Source: Pseudoalteromonas shioyasakiensis
GTDB lineage: Bacteria > Pseudomonadota > Gammaproteobacteria > Enterobacterales > Alteromonadaceae
Reading direction: 5' to 3'
Assembly: GCF_024518675.1 (NCBI RefSeq)
Contig: NZ_JANIGL010000001.1
Location: 434,001-498,000 of the forward strand
Length of the DNA: 64,000 nucleotides
Notes under the pieces: model-generated
Told to the model about the DNA's origin: nothing
What the model saw: only the letters and a program-made list of their open reading frames with translations
Database searches by the model: none
In this document: in pieces, positions 45,552 to 54,014 of the stretch
Position numbering within the stretch: position 1 is the stretch's first letter
Layout: each line of letters opens with the position of its first letter
Position numbers and translations under genes: made by a program

Positions 45552-45642
45552 TGGTGGAGAGATAGGGATTTGAACCCTAGAGGGGCTACAAACCCCTGCC
45601 GGTTTTCAAGACCGGTGCATTCGACCACTCTGCCATCTCTCC
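45552..45642 (-). tRNA. serT: tRNA-Ser (UGA)
   Basis: The 91-base gene includes the encoded CCA end. The acceptor stem GGAGAGA pairs with TCTCTCC. The anticodon arm CCGGTCTTGAAAACCGG gives anticodon TGA. The long variable arm (CAGGGGTTTGTAGCCCCT) is the class II mark of tRNA-Ser, and the T-arm has GGTTCAAATCC. It reads UCA and related serine codons. It is followed by a terminator. Confidence 0.96.
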
Positions 45643-45706
45643 GTACGGCGCGAATAATAGGTGTTACTAAGTTGATTGTAAAGCCCTATTGATGAAAAAG
45701 CGTAAA

Positions 45707-46084
45707 TTAATAGTATTGCTTTGGACGTTTAGCAATCCATGAACAAAGCAAACAGACTAATAAACTTAGTGTGGCAAAACTCAAACATTGAAATATCAAA
45801 TCAAACTTATTCAAATCATCACTGGGCATGATCACTAAGACAAAGGCAGGTAAGATACTCAACATGAGTACGTAAAAGCACACTTTAAATGCTCGGCCAA
45901 AATCAAAACGACGCGTTCGTTGCATCCACCAAGTTAATACCACTAAAACAGAAATCGAAGAGATTGCAACTAAATGAGGGGTTTGCGTACTAAAAGCCGT
46001 ATAAAGTGTTACCACCGCTCCAACTAATCCCCAGAGCGACCACGTTAACCACTTTTCTTTTTCACGTAAAAATAAATTTCCCAT
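45707..46084 (-). CDS. Hypothetical four-helix membrane protein
   Basis: A 125-residue integral membrane protein that I cannot assign. Hydrophobic segments are WLTWSLWGLVGAVVTLYTAF, LVAISSISVLVVLTWWMQ, VCFYVLMLSILPAFVLVIM and CLSFATLSLLVCLLCSWIA; both termini are charged. The start is uncertain: ATG 46084 (MGNLFLREKEKW) has only a weak GAG, while a GTG at 46156 adds a hydrophobic 24-residue extension without SD. It is upstream of tRNA-Ser on the same strand with a 64-base gap. Confidence 0.55.
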   Translation of the reverse strand: MGNLFLREKEKWLTWSLWGLVGAVVTLYTAFSTQTPHLVAISSISVLVVLTWWMQRTRRFDFGRAFKVCFYVLMLSILPAFVLVIMPSDDLNKFDLIFQCLSFATLSLLVCLLCSWIAKRPKQYY

Positions 46085-46279
46085 TGTACTCGTCTTCTTT
46101 ATTGTTATTGTTAAGACTTTCCATACAGTAACAAAAAATAACAGATTAAAAAACACACTGAGGAAGATTAACTAAAATTGCATCCAAGCACTTCTCACTG
46201 CCTATAACTCGTTCCAAGGTACCAGTTATTACCTTAATGGAATCTGACTATGAGAAATGCAAAAAGTTCAGTATGTCTA

Positions 46280-46828
46280 TTAGAGATTTGTAAAAAACTG
46301 TTCTGGCTTGTGTTTAGCAGATTTTTTACAATCAATTTCTGGGGTACCTAAATATAAATAACCAACTATTTCATCTAATTGATCAAGGTTAAGCTCGGCT
46401 TTAACTTGTTCACTTTGAGCAAAATAACCTGTCCGCCATACTCCACCAAGTCCCTGTGCGAATGCAGCTTGCTGCATGGCTAATACTGCACAGCCAGCGC
46501 TTTGTACTTGCTCTATCCTTGGTACTTTAGGATGCGCCTGATATTTAGCTATTGCAATGATAATCATAGGTGCTCGTAGTGGAAGCTGTTTAGCACGGCT
46601 AATAACTTTATCATCTTGTTGCTCAGCGACGGCACTACGATAATATATATCGCCTAAACGGTCTCGAGCCTCACCTGTTACTACAATGAACTGCCAAGGG
46701 GCAATACAGCCATGATCAGGCACTCGCAGTGCAGCTTGTTTTATAATGGCTAGCTGTTCATCGTTCGGAGCAGGTTCAATTAGACGAGGATCTGATTGTC
46801 GGGTCAATAAAAGCTCAATTGCATCCAT
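46280..46828 (-). CDS. ydjA: Nitroreductase family protein, YdjA-like
   Basis: A 182-residue minimal nitroreductase. FMN-binding landmarks are RQSDPRLIEPAP near the start, PDHGCIAPWQFIVVTGEAR, QQAAFAQGLGGVWRTGYFAQ and the C-terminal VGYLYLGTPE. These match YdjA, the smallest bacterial nitroreductase class. The physiological substrate is unknown. The start at 46828 (MDAIELL) aligns with YdjA and has GAGA upstream; the frame extends 6 codons further. It is a single gene. Confidence 0.85.
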   Translation of the reverse strand: MDAIELLLTRQSDPRLIEPAPNDEQLAIIKQAALRVPDHGCIAPWQFIVVTGEARDRLGDIYYRSAVAEQQDDKVISRAKQLPLRAPMIIIAIAKYQAHPKVPRIEQVQSAGCAVLAMQQAAFAQGLGGVWRTGYFAQSEQVKAELNLDQLDEIVGYLYLGTPEIDCKKSAKHKPEQFFTNL

Positions 46829-46993
46829 AAATATTCTCAAAAGCAAAAAACGTAGCTTATCATTTATGATTTAAAGATGTATAGACGTTAGCGAGTTAGT
46901 TCACAGTAACAGTAATACTTGGAACTGTCTAAAAGTAGAGCTGATGGCCTTGTATTGGGAGTAGACAAATTGTGCTGGGCGCATAATTTTAAA

Positions 46994-47049
46994 CTCATCA
47001 TAACAGTCACACTCTTTTTATTTATATAGAGCTAGAGCGCTATGATGAG
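46994..47049. repeat. Long hairpin-forming inverted repeat after fadH
   Basis: CTCATCATA (46994-47002) and TATGATGAG (47041-47049) are exact 9-bp inverted arms enclosing 38 bases that include CTCT/AGAG pairs. It lies 14 bases after the fadH stop and lacks a T-tract. It could be a 3' mRNA structure. Confidence 0.45.
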
Positions 47050-47062
47050 CAGATGATTTTAG

Positions 47063-49024
47063 CTAAATTTTACGAGCAACTTGTAATGCTTCATAAATAG
47101 CACGCTTTGCATCTATGGCTGCAGCCAATTTTGCACCACCAATGACATGAACTTTCGGGTTTTCACTTAATGATGCCAATTCTTCATTGTTGGACACTTG
47201 ACCAATGCAAGCAATCACCGTATCAACTGGGAGAACTTGCTGTTCTCCTGCAACCTCAATGGTTAATCCTTGTTTGTTAAACGATAAATATTGGCAATCA
47301 GCAATTTGCTTTACCTCGTGCTGTTTAGCAACGTGACGATGTATCCAACCTGTGGTTTTCCCTAAGTCACCGCCAAAACGCCCTGCACTTCGCTTGAGCA
47401 TATATAATTGGCGACTGTCCTTATGAGGAGAAGGTGTACATTCTATACCCCATTGTGATTTAAATTCGTCAATAGATTGCTCACGTTTTTCAGTTAAAAA
47501 AGCCACCATATCAAAACCAATGCCACCAGCGCCTAAAATAGCAATGGATTCACCAAGTTCAACTTCACCTCTGATCACCTCATCATAGGCATAAACTCGT
47601 TTACCATCGTCACAGCTAAAAGACGCTTCTCTTGGTCTAACGCCCGTGGCAAAAACAACATCATCGTACGCTTGCAGCATATCTTGTGAAAATGCTTTAC
47701 CAAGTTCTGTATTCACTTTTAGTCGCTCAAGCTCATTGATGAAATATGTAAGCGTATGATTGAAATCCTCTTTACCTGGGATCCGCATCGCTAAATTAAA
47801 CTGCCCCCCCATATCCGTTTTTTTATCAATCAGGGTAACTTTATGGCCTTTTTGCGCTAAATAACAACTTGCGGAAAGCCCCGCAGGCCCAGCACCAACC
47901 ACCAACACGTTTTTAGCTTTTTGCGTTTGTTCAAGCGGGTAATCCAATTCAAAACCCGCTTGCGGATTAACTAAACAGGTTGCTCTTTTGCCCTTAAAGA
48001 CATGATCCAAACAGCCTTGGTTACAGCCTATACAAATGTTTATTTGCTTACTTTGTTGCTCTTTATACTTATTAAAGAACGCAGGATCTGCAAGTAAAGG
48101 CCGTGCCATTGATATCAAATCAGCTTCACCTGCATTTAGAATATCGTTAGCTATTTCAGGTGTATTAATTCGATTCACTGCTATAACGGGTAACTTCACA
48201 GCGTCTTTTAAACGTTTAGAGGCATCTTTAAATGCACCTGCAGGCACCATGCTTGCAATCGTAGGCACTCTTGCTTCGTGCCAACCAATACCTGTGTTTA
48301 ATATATCAACACCAGCTTGTTCTAAGGCTTGTGCTTGAATAACCACTTCTTCAGGTGTTGAGCCATCGGGAATCAAATCCACCACTGACAGTCTAAATAT
48401 AATTAAAAACCGATCACTGACTTGTTTACGTACAGCCCTAACTATTTCAAGGGCTAGGCGCATTCGATTTTCTAAACTACCGCCGTATTCATCAGTTCGT
48501 TTATTGGTATGCGGCGCCATGAACTCATTAATTAAATAGCCTTCAGAACCCATGATTTCAACACCATCATACCCAGCCTTCTCAGCAAGTTTTGCTGATT
48601 GGGCAAAATCTTTAATCGTTTTTTTAATACTGCCTAACGACATTGCTTTAGGTTTATAAGGATTGATAGGTGCCTTTATGGCACTTGGCGCTTGATTGAA
48701 CGGGTGATAAGCATAGCGCCCAGCATGAAGCAGTTGTAAGCAAATTTTGCCGCCGTATTGGTGAACAACATCAGTGTAAGCTTTATGTTTAATGACATCA
48801 TAAAGGCTATTAAATGAAGATGAAATTGGGGTTAGTTTACCTCTTAGGTTTGGGCTGTAACCACCGGTTATAATCATACCGGTTCCCCCTTTAGCCCGAG
48901 CTTCGTAAAATGCTTTCAAGCGCTTACGGTTATGCCAGCCTTCTTCTAAGCCGGTGTGCATTGAGCCCATAACTAAACGGTTACGTAATTGTGTGTGCTT
49001 TAATTGTAATTGTTGTTCTAACAT
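47063..49024 (-). CDS. fadH: 2,4-Dienoyl-CoA reductase (NADPH)
   Basis: 653 residues, a flavin/iron-sulfur enzyme needed to degrade polyunsaturated fatty acids. The N-terminal old-yellow-enzyme barrel begins RNRLVMGSMHTGLEE and has GSEGYLINEF and GIGWHEARVPTIA. The 4Fe-4S Cys set is CIGCNQGCLDHVFKGKRATC. Two dinucleotide-binding folds follow (VVGAGPAGLSASCYLA and AILGAGGIGFDM). The start is placed at ATG 49024 after GGGG; a TTG at 49036 is possible. A FadR-like site lies 15 bases upstream. Confidence 0.93.
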   Translation of the reverse strand: MLEQQLQLKHTQLRNRLVMGSMHTGLEEGWHNRKRLKAFYEARAKGGTGMIITGGYSPNLRGKLTPISSSFNSLYDVIKHKAYTDVVHQYGGKICLQLLHAGRYAYHPFNQAPSAIKAPINPYKPKAMSLGSIKKTIKDFAQSAKLAEKAGYDGVEIMGSEGYLINEFMAPHTNKRTDEYGGSLENRMRLALEIVRAVRKQVSDRFLIIFRLSVVDLIPDGSTPEEVVIQAQALEQAGVDILNTGIGWHEARVPTIASMVPAGAFKDASKRLKDAVKLPVIAVNRINTPEIANDILNAGEADLISMARPLLADPAFFNKYKEQQSKQINICIGCNQGCLDHVFKGKRATCLVNPQAGFELDYPLEQTQKAKNVLVVGAGPAGLSASCYLAQKGHKVTLIDKKTDMGGQFNLAMRIPGKEDFNHTLTYFINELERLKVNTELGKAFSQDMLQAYDDVVFATGVRPREASFSCDDGKRVYAYDEVIRGEVELGESIAILGAGGIGFDMVAFLTEKREQSIDEFKSQWGIECTPSPHKDSRQLYMLKRSAGRFGGDLGKTTGWIHRHVAKQHEVKQIADCQYLSFNKQGLTIEVAGEQQVLPVDTVIACIGQVSNNEELASLSENPKVHVIGGAKLAAAIDAKRAIYEALQVARKI

Positions 49025-49038
49025 CCTCTGCCCCAATC

Positions 49039-49055
49039 AACTGGTCTAACCTCTA
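49039..49055. promoter_or_regulatory. FadR-like operator at fadH
   Basis: AACTGGTCTAACCTCTA matches the E. coli FadR consensus AACTGGTCnGACMTGTT at 13 of 16 fixed positions. It sits just upstream of the fadH start in the fadH-sppA divergent region. Whether this organism has FadR is not visible here. Confidence 0.45.
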
Positions 49056-49242
49056 TACATTAGCGAATTCTGCTTGATTGGCAAGTAATAAGCAACAAAT
49101 CGTGTAATAAATGTAAAATTTTTAATGAAAATAGCGGTGCTTTATTTTCGTAAATACTTAGTTACGATTTAACAGTTAAATTTATTTATATTCTAGGCTA
49201 CTATAGTGAGAAGTATAAGCTGTACCATATTAAGGACTTATT

Positions 49243-51108
49243 TTGATAGCAAAGGTATTTAAAGGGCTTTGGGCGGGGTTAAACTTTTCTCGTCGCTTAG
49301 TACTCAATTTATTATTCGTATTACTCGTTATTTTATTTATTGTTGCCATTGCAGGTGACGAGGATGAAATTAAAGTGGCAGACACATCAGTCCTTCGTTT
49401 GAACCTGAATGGGCCGATCGTTGAAGAAAAAACGTATGTTGATCCTGTCGAAGCGGCCATAAACGATGCAACCATGGGCAGTGAAGCACCTGCTGAAATA
49501 CTACTTGATGATATCATCGAAGTAATCGATCAGGCAGCAAAAGATGACCGTATTAGTGTAATGTTGCTTGATTTGCAAAAGATGCCGAATGCTCATCTCA
49601 ATAAGCTAAAACAGATAACACAAGCAATTGAACGCTTTAAAGCAGAAAATAAACAGGTAATCGCAACAGGGTATTATTATACTCAAGCGCAATATTATAT
49701 TGCAGCTCACGCTGACGAGATATCTATGCATCCTTATGGTGGTGTTGCCATTGAAGGCTATGGCATGTATCCGCTGTATTTTAAAGATGCATTGGAAAAA
49801 CTTGCTGTAACCCAGCATATCTTCCGTGTTGGTACTTTTAAGTCAGCTGTTGAACCTTTCATGCGCAACGATATGTCAGAGGCAGCTAAAGAAGCTAACC
49901 GTGTGTGGTTAGGTGCTTTATGGCAGGAATATAAACGTGATGTTGCAGCCGTGCGCCCTTTTGATGAGTCAAACTTTGACGAAACAATGGATGATCTACT
50001 TACTAAAATGCAAGCCGTAAACGGTGATTCAGGTAAGTATTCTTTAGAAAATCAATGGGTTGATTCTTTAAAAACTAATCAGCAAATTCGTCAGCAGCTT
50101 ATCGATATGGTTGGTACAGAAGAAACCGGTAAAACCTTTAATCAAGTATCATTCTATGAATATTTATCACTGGTTAAGCCTCCTGTTGAGTTTGACAACC
50201 CAATCACTGAAAAAGTAGCGGTTGTTGTTGCTAGAGGCACCATTTCAGATGGCGAGCGCAAAGCCGGAGAAATTGGTGGTGACTCTACAGCAGCTTTACT
50301 TCGCAAGGCACGCCTTAATGACAAAGTGAAAGCTGTGGTTCTACGTATCGACTCAGGCGGTGGTAGTATGTTTGCTTCTGAAGTGATACGTGCCGAAGTA
50401 CTTGCACTTAAAGCTGCCGGTAAACCTGTTATTGCATCTATGAGCTCTGTAGCAGCATCTGGGGGCTACTGGATTGCATCAGCGGCTAATGAAATTTGGG
50501 CTGCACCAAGTACGATTACTGGCTCTATTGGTGTGTTTGGTAGTTTCATGACATTTGAAAATACCATGGCCAAACTTGGCGTATATTCAGACGGTGTCGC
50601 CACAACAGAGATGGCTGGTTTATCTATTACCCGCCCATTAAATGAAAAAATGGCTCAGGTCATTCAACTAAGTGTTGAAGATGCTTATAGACGCTTCTTA
50701 GATGTCGTTGCAGATGCGAGAAATATGACTCCAGAGCAAGTAGATAAAATAGCACAGGGGCGTGTCTGGATTGCATCACAAGCGCAGGAACTAGGTTTAA
50801 TTGATAAGTTAGGAAATAAACAAGACGCAATTGAAGCGGCTGCTGCTTTAGCAAAATTAGACTTTTATGAAGTTAAAACAATTAAACAAAGCCTAACGCC
50901 GCAGGAACAGATGATGCAGGACATTTTTGGTAATGCATCGGTTAAAGCGCTTATTGGCAGCTCAACTACAACACAAAGTGTGTTAGCAAGCCAAGCTAAT
51001 TTAAATTCAGTTGTGCAAAAGCTAAGTGCTGAAATTGACGATTTAAAAGACTACAACGATCCGCAGCATATTTATTCTCGTTGTTTAGTGTGTAACGTTA
51101 TTCAGTAA
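49243..51108 (+). CDS. sppA: Signal peptide peptidase SppA (67 kDa type)
   Basis: 621 residues (E. coli 618). A membrane-anchored periplasmic serine protease that cuts cleaved signal peptides. One N-terminal membrane segment (LVLNLLFVLLVILFIVAIAG) is followed by tandem domains. The Ser-Lys dyad is Lys200 (GTFKSAVEPF) and Ser406 (SSVAASGGYW). The start is a TTG at 49243 with AAGGA six bases upstream. A terminator follows directly, then ansA, the same pair as in E. coli. Confidence 0.95.
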   Translation: MIAKVFKGLWAGLNFSRRLVLNLLFVLLVILFIVAIAGDEDEIKVADTSVLRLNLNGPIVEEKTYVDPVEAAINDATMGSEAPAEILLDDIIEVIDQAAKDDRISVMLLDLQKMPNAHLNKLKQITQAIERFKAENKQVIATGYYYTQAQYYIAAHADEISMHPYGGVAIEGYGMYPLYFKDALEKLAVTQHIFRVGTFKSAVEPFMRNDMSEAAKEANRVWLGALWQEYKRDVAAVRPFDESNFDETMDDLLTKMQAVNGDSGKYSLENQWVDSLKTNQQIRQQLIDMVGTEETGKTFNQVSFYEYLSLVKPPVEFDNPITEKVAVVVARGTISDGERKAGEIGGDSTAALLRKARLNDKVKAVVLRIDSGGGSMFASEVIRAEVLALKAAGKPVIASMSSVAASGGYWIASAANEIWAAPSTITGSIGVFGSFMTFENTMAKLGVYSDGVATTEMAGLSITRPLNEKMAQVIQLSVEDAYRRFLDVVADARNMTPEQVDKIAQGRVWIASQAQELGLIDKLGNKQDAIEAAAALAKLDFYEVKTIKQSLTPQEQMMQDIFGNASVKALIGSSTTTQSVLASQANLNSVVQKLSAEIDDLKDYNDPQHIYSRCLVCNVIQ

Positions 51109-51152
51109 ATCAGTCGTTCTCGACTGTACTCTATACCTGCACAGGTTATACT

Positions 51153-51181
51153 AAGCCCAGTTTTTCTACTGGGCTTTTTTT
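51153..51181 (+). terminator. sppA terminator abutting the ansA start codon
   Basis: AAGCCCAG (51153-51160) and CTGGGCTT (51169-51176) form a perfect 8-bp stem followed by seven T. The ATG of ansA begins on the next base, so the ansA ribosome-binding region lies in the terminator itself. Confidence 0.85.
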
Positions 51182-52192
51182 ATGAAACGTAAACGTATTT
51201 ATATCGCATACACAGGCGGTACTATCGGGATGAAAAAATCAAGCCGTGGCTACATCCCGGCAGAGGGTTTTTTAACTGAAACCGTGGTCAATAACGCAGA
51301 GTTTAACCGCGATGAAATGCCGCTATTTGATATTCACGAGTATTCACCTCTAATTGACTCATCTGATATGTCACCTGAGCATTGGCAACTCATTGCCGAT
51401 GATATCAAAAGTAAATACCACGATTATGATGGTTTTGTTGTTCTTCATGGTACTGATACCATGGCCTATACTGCATCAGCGCTATCTTTTATGTTTGAGA
51501 ACCTAACGAAGCCAATTATAGTTACTGGCTCACAAATCCCTTTGTCTCAACTGCGCTCTGATGGACAAGTGAACTTACTTAATGCGATGTACTTAGCAGC
51601 TAATTACCCTATTGCAGAGGTGAGTTTATTTTTTAATAACCAGCTATTTCGTGGTAACCGTGCCACTAAAGCACATGCTGATGGATTTGATGCTTTCGCT
51701 TCACCAAATTTAGAGCCTTTGGCACTCTCAGGCATTAACATTCAACTGTTAAAAGGTCAGCTTAGCCCTTATGTTGAAAATGAGCTTCAAGTTACAAACA
51801 TTACCCCACAACCTATTGGCGTTTTATACCTTTATCCAGGTATTAGTCACGCTGTGGTTAAAAGCTTAGTTAACGACAATATAAAAGCGTTGGTATTATT
51901 AAGTTTTGGTGTGGGGAATGCGCCACAAGATCCAGATTTTTTGGAAATTCTTTCGACTGCAAGTAAACGTGGCATGGTCATTATCAACTTAACTCAGTGC
52001 TTAAAGGGTCATGTTAATATGGGAGGCTATGCAACAGGAAACGCCCTATTAAATAGTGGCGTAATTAGCGGCTATGATATGACATTAGAAGCATGCTTAA
52101 CAAAGCTCCATTATTTATTTAGCCAACAGCTAGAAATCGAAACGATTCGCCATTTAATGCAAGACAACTTGCGTGGTGAGCTTAGCCGGTAA
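51182..52192 (+). CDS. ansA: L-asparaginase I (cytoplasmic)
   Basis: 336 residues (E. coli AnsA 338). Hydrolyses asparagine to aspartate and ammonia. The first catalytic Thr is in AYTGGTIGM near the N-terminus, the second in VLHGTDTMAYTASALSFM, and the C-terminal NMGGYATGNAL is conserved. No signal peptide, so cytoplasmic type I. There is no Shine-Dalgarno: the bases before ATG are the T-tract of the sppA terminator. No alternative start fits the family. Confidence 0.94.
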   Translation: MKRKRIYIAYTGGTIGMKKSSRGYIPAEGFLTETVVNNAEFNRDEMPLFDIHEYSPLIDSSDMSPEHWQLIADDIKSKYHDYDGFVVLHGTDTMAYTASALSFMFENLTKPIIVTGSQIPLSQLRSDGQVNLLNAMYLAANYPIAEVSLFFNNQLFRGNRATKAHADGFDAFASPNLEPLALSGINIQLLKGQLSPYVENELQVTNITPQPIGVLYLYPGISHAVVKSLVNDNIKALVLLSFGVGNAPQDPDFLEILSTASKRGMVIINLTQCLKGHVNMGGYATGNALLNSGVISGYDMTLEACLTKLHYLFSQQLEIETIRHLMQDNLRGELSR

Positions 52193-52212
52193 GTCTGCTT
52201 AATTTCGCAACG

Positions 52213-52242
52213 AAAAAGGCACGCTTAATAGCGTGCCTTTAT
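52213..52242. terminator. Terminator between ansA and the DUF3466 gene
   Basis: AAAGGCACGC and GCGTGCCTTT form a perfect 10-bp stem with a 6-base loop. It separates converging genes. Confidence 0.88.
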
Positions 52243-52263
52243 TATATAGAATTAACTTAACAA

Positions 52264-54003
52264 CTAACGGAATACGCGACGTAAGCCAACTAGCGGCAAT
52301 AGTAATAACGTATACCAAGGGAAGCTGGCAGATTGACGCTCATAGGTTTCTGTTTCAGGATCTGAACAACTCTCTACTTCACCATCAATCGGGGTTAATT
52401 TAACCGCTACAGCGACACTTTCGTATTCAATATCGCCGTTAATATCTGTAACTACACCACCTAAGGTATCTGTTTTTTCAACCGTTTTCGTTGCGACACC
52501 AAAGATCTCGTTGTTGTTATTAATAGACTTCGCCTCTGAAACAACGTATTTGTAACGTGTTTCACCGTCTTCTTCATAACAAGGTAATAAATCATTTAAG
52601 TTGGTGATAGTGTCTTCACCTATCTTATACAGGAAGCCTTCGCGACGGCGTGAACCAACATTGAAAACATCAGTTTCACCTTCACCAACAATATAACCAT
52701 TATCATTTATGTCATTTGCAATTGAGGCAGAACTAGTAAAATAATCAGTAGGAAACACTGTACTACCAGAGGCTATATCATGATAGAAAAATTTAAAGCG
52801 TGAGGCGCCTTCAATGTATTTAGTCGCGTAGCCAACTATTACATCACTCTCATTGATGCTAACAGCTTTACCACCAAACCAATCATCTTCTTGATCGACT
52901 ATTTCAGTCACATTACCATCTTTAAAATAAACGGGTAACGATAAAATGGTATCAGAGTTTTCTACATATCGAACTGAAGAATAGCCTACTGCTATACCAT
53001 TTTTATTAATCCCTAATGCATTACTTATAAATGCAGAACCCTCATCTTCCTCCGGAGTCAAGCCAAGACCTAGCGTTTCGGTATCAATTATATTTAAACT
53101 AGAGTCTAATTTCCACTTGACAGCTCGCAAGTCAAACAATTGTGATGATGAACCTCTATGTATATTTTCTATACAAACACTGATTAATTCATCTTCTCCA
53201 TCACAGTTATCATCAATATTTTCTTGTCTATCCTCAGGGATCCCAGTTGAAACCTGGCCTACCACTGTGTAACCACTATTTGTTTGTACAATATCACTAG
53301 CAGAGCTAATACCACCATATTCATCAAATTCTGGAACCAGTGGAAATGCTACACCTGAGTCAGAAACAACAACACCGCGAGAAATAAACTCTCGTTCAAA
53401 ATGGGTTTCTTCATCATCTTCACCATCAGGCGTGAAAAGCACTTTGTCATAAGGTGCACTACCCCAACCAACAGACACACCATCATCGGCAATTGCATTA
53501 TAGAAATTACTAACAGAACGAGTTAAACCATCAAAGTCTACCGAGCCTATATCAAATAATACTTGCTCTTGTGCTGGTGAACCATCTTCTGAAAATCTGA
53601 TTGCAGCAAGGTTTGCGAGCTTTTGATATTCAGAGTTATTTGCTTGACCGGTAAGAAACGAAAGCATAAAGCTATGAGCATCAGGGTTCGTAGCCGCAGC
53701 GTTATTATTTTGAATATCGTCAAGTGTGAAACTGATCTCTTTATCAATTAACTCATAATAGGCTTCTTCTTGATCATACGCACTTTCAATTAAACTATCT
53801 GTGAAGTCAATGTAACTAATATCAATAGGTAAATTATATAACCCATTCACTAAGCCAATCATATGACCATTTTCACTTACATCAGTAACATATCTATGTT
53901 TTGCTTCATCAAATGAACCAATCTCGGTCAATTCGTAGGTCGCACTTAAAGCAGATGTGCTCATCGTCGCTAAAATACTGGCAGCGAGTAATTTGTATTT
54001 CAT
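52264..54003 (-). CDS. DUF3466 family surface/secreted protein
   Basis: A 579-residue exported protein. The signal peptide ends SALSA (about residue 20). The body has repeated segments with SENGHMIGL, SESDVIVGYAT and NDNGYIVGEG, a beta-propeller-like periodicity often seen in HAF-repeat and DUF3466 proteins. It is strongly acidic, rich in Asp/Glu. The C-terminus is a hydrophobic stretch and basic tail (SFPWYTLLLLPLVGLRRVFR) resembling a GlyGly-CTERM sorting signal without the Gly-Gly. The function is unknown. It precedes uup across an 11-base gap in the leftward run. Confidence 0.75.
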   Translation of the reverse strand: MKYKLLAASILATMSTSALSATYELTEIGSFDEAKHRYVTDVSENGHMIGLVNGLYNLPIDISYIDFTDSLIESAYDQEEAYYELIDKEISFTLDDIQNNNAAATNPDAHSFMLSFLTGQANNSEYQKLANLAAIRFSEDGSPAQEQVLFDIGSVDFDGLTRSVSNFYNAIADDGVSVGWGSAPYDKVLFTPDGEDDEETHFEREFISRGVVVSDSGVAFPLVPEFDEYGGISSASDIVQTNSGYTVVGQVSTGIPEDRQENIDDNCDGEDELISVCIENIHRGSSSQLFDLRAVKWKLDSSLNIIDTETLGLGLTPEEDEGSAFISNALGINKNGIAVGYSSVRYVENSDTILSLPVYFKDGNVTEIVDQEDDWFGGKAVSINESDVIVGYATKYIEGASRFKFFYHDIASGSTVFPTDYFTSSASIANDINDNGYIVGEGETDVFNVGSRRREGFLYKIGEDTITNLNDLLPCYEEDGETRYKYVVSEAKSINNNNEIFGVATKTVEKTDTLGGVVTDINGDIEYESVAVAVKLTPIDGEVESCSDPETETYERQSASFPWYTLLLLPLVGLRRVFR

Positions 54004-54014
54004 TTTAGTCCTTA

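Noticed and set aside
46979..46992. GCGCATAAT resembling a dif half-site
   Set aside because: Only one half is recognisable and the rest of the site is absent.
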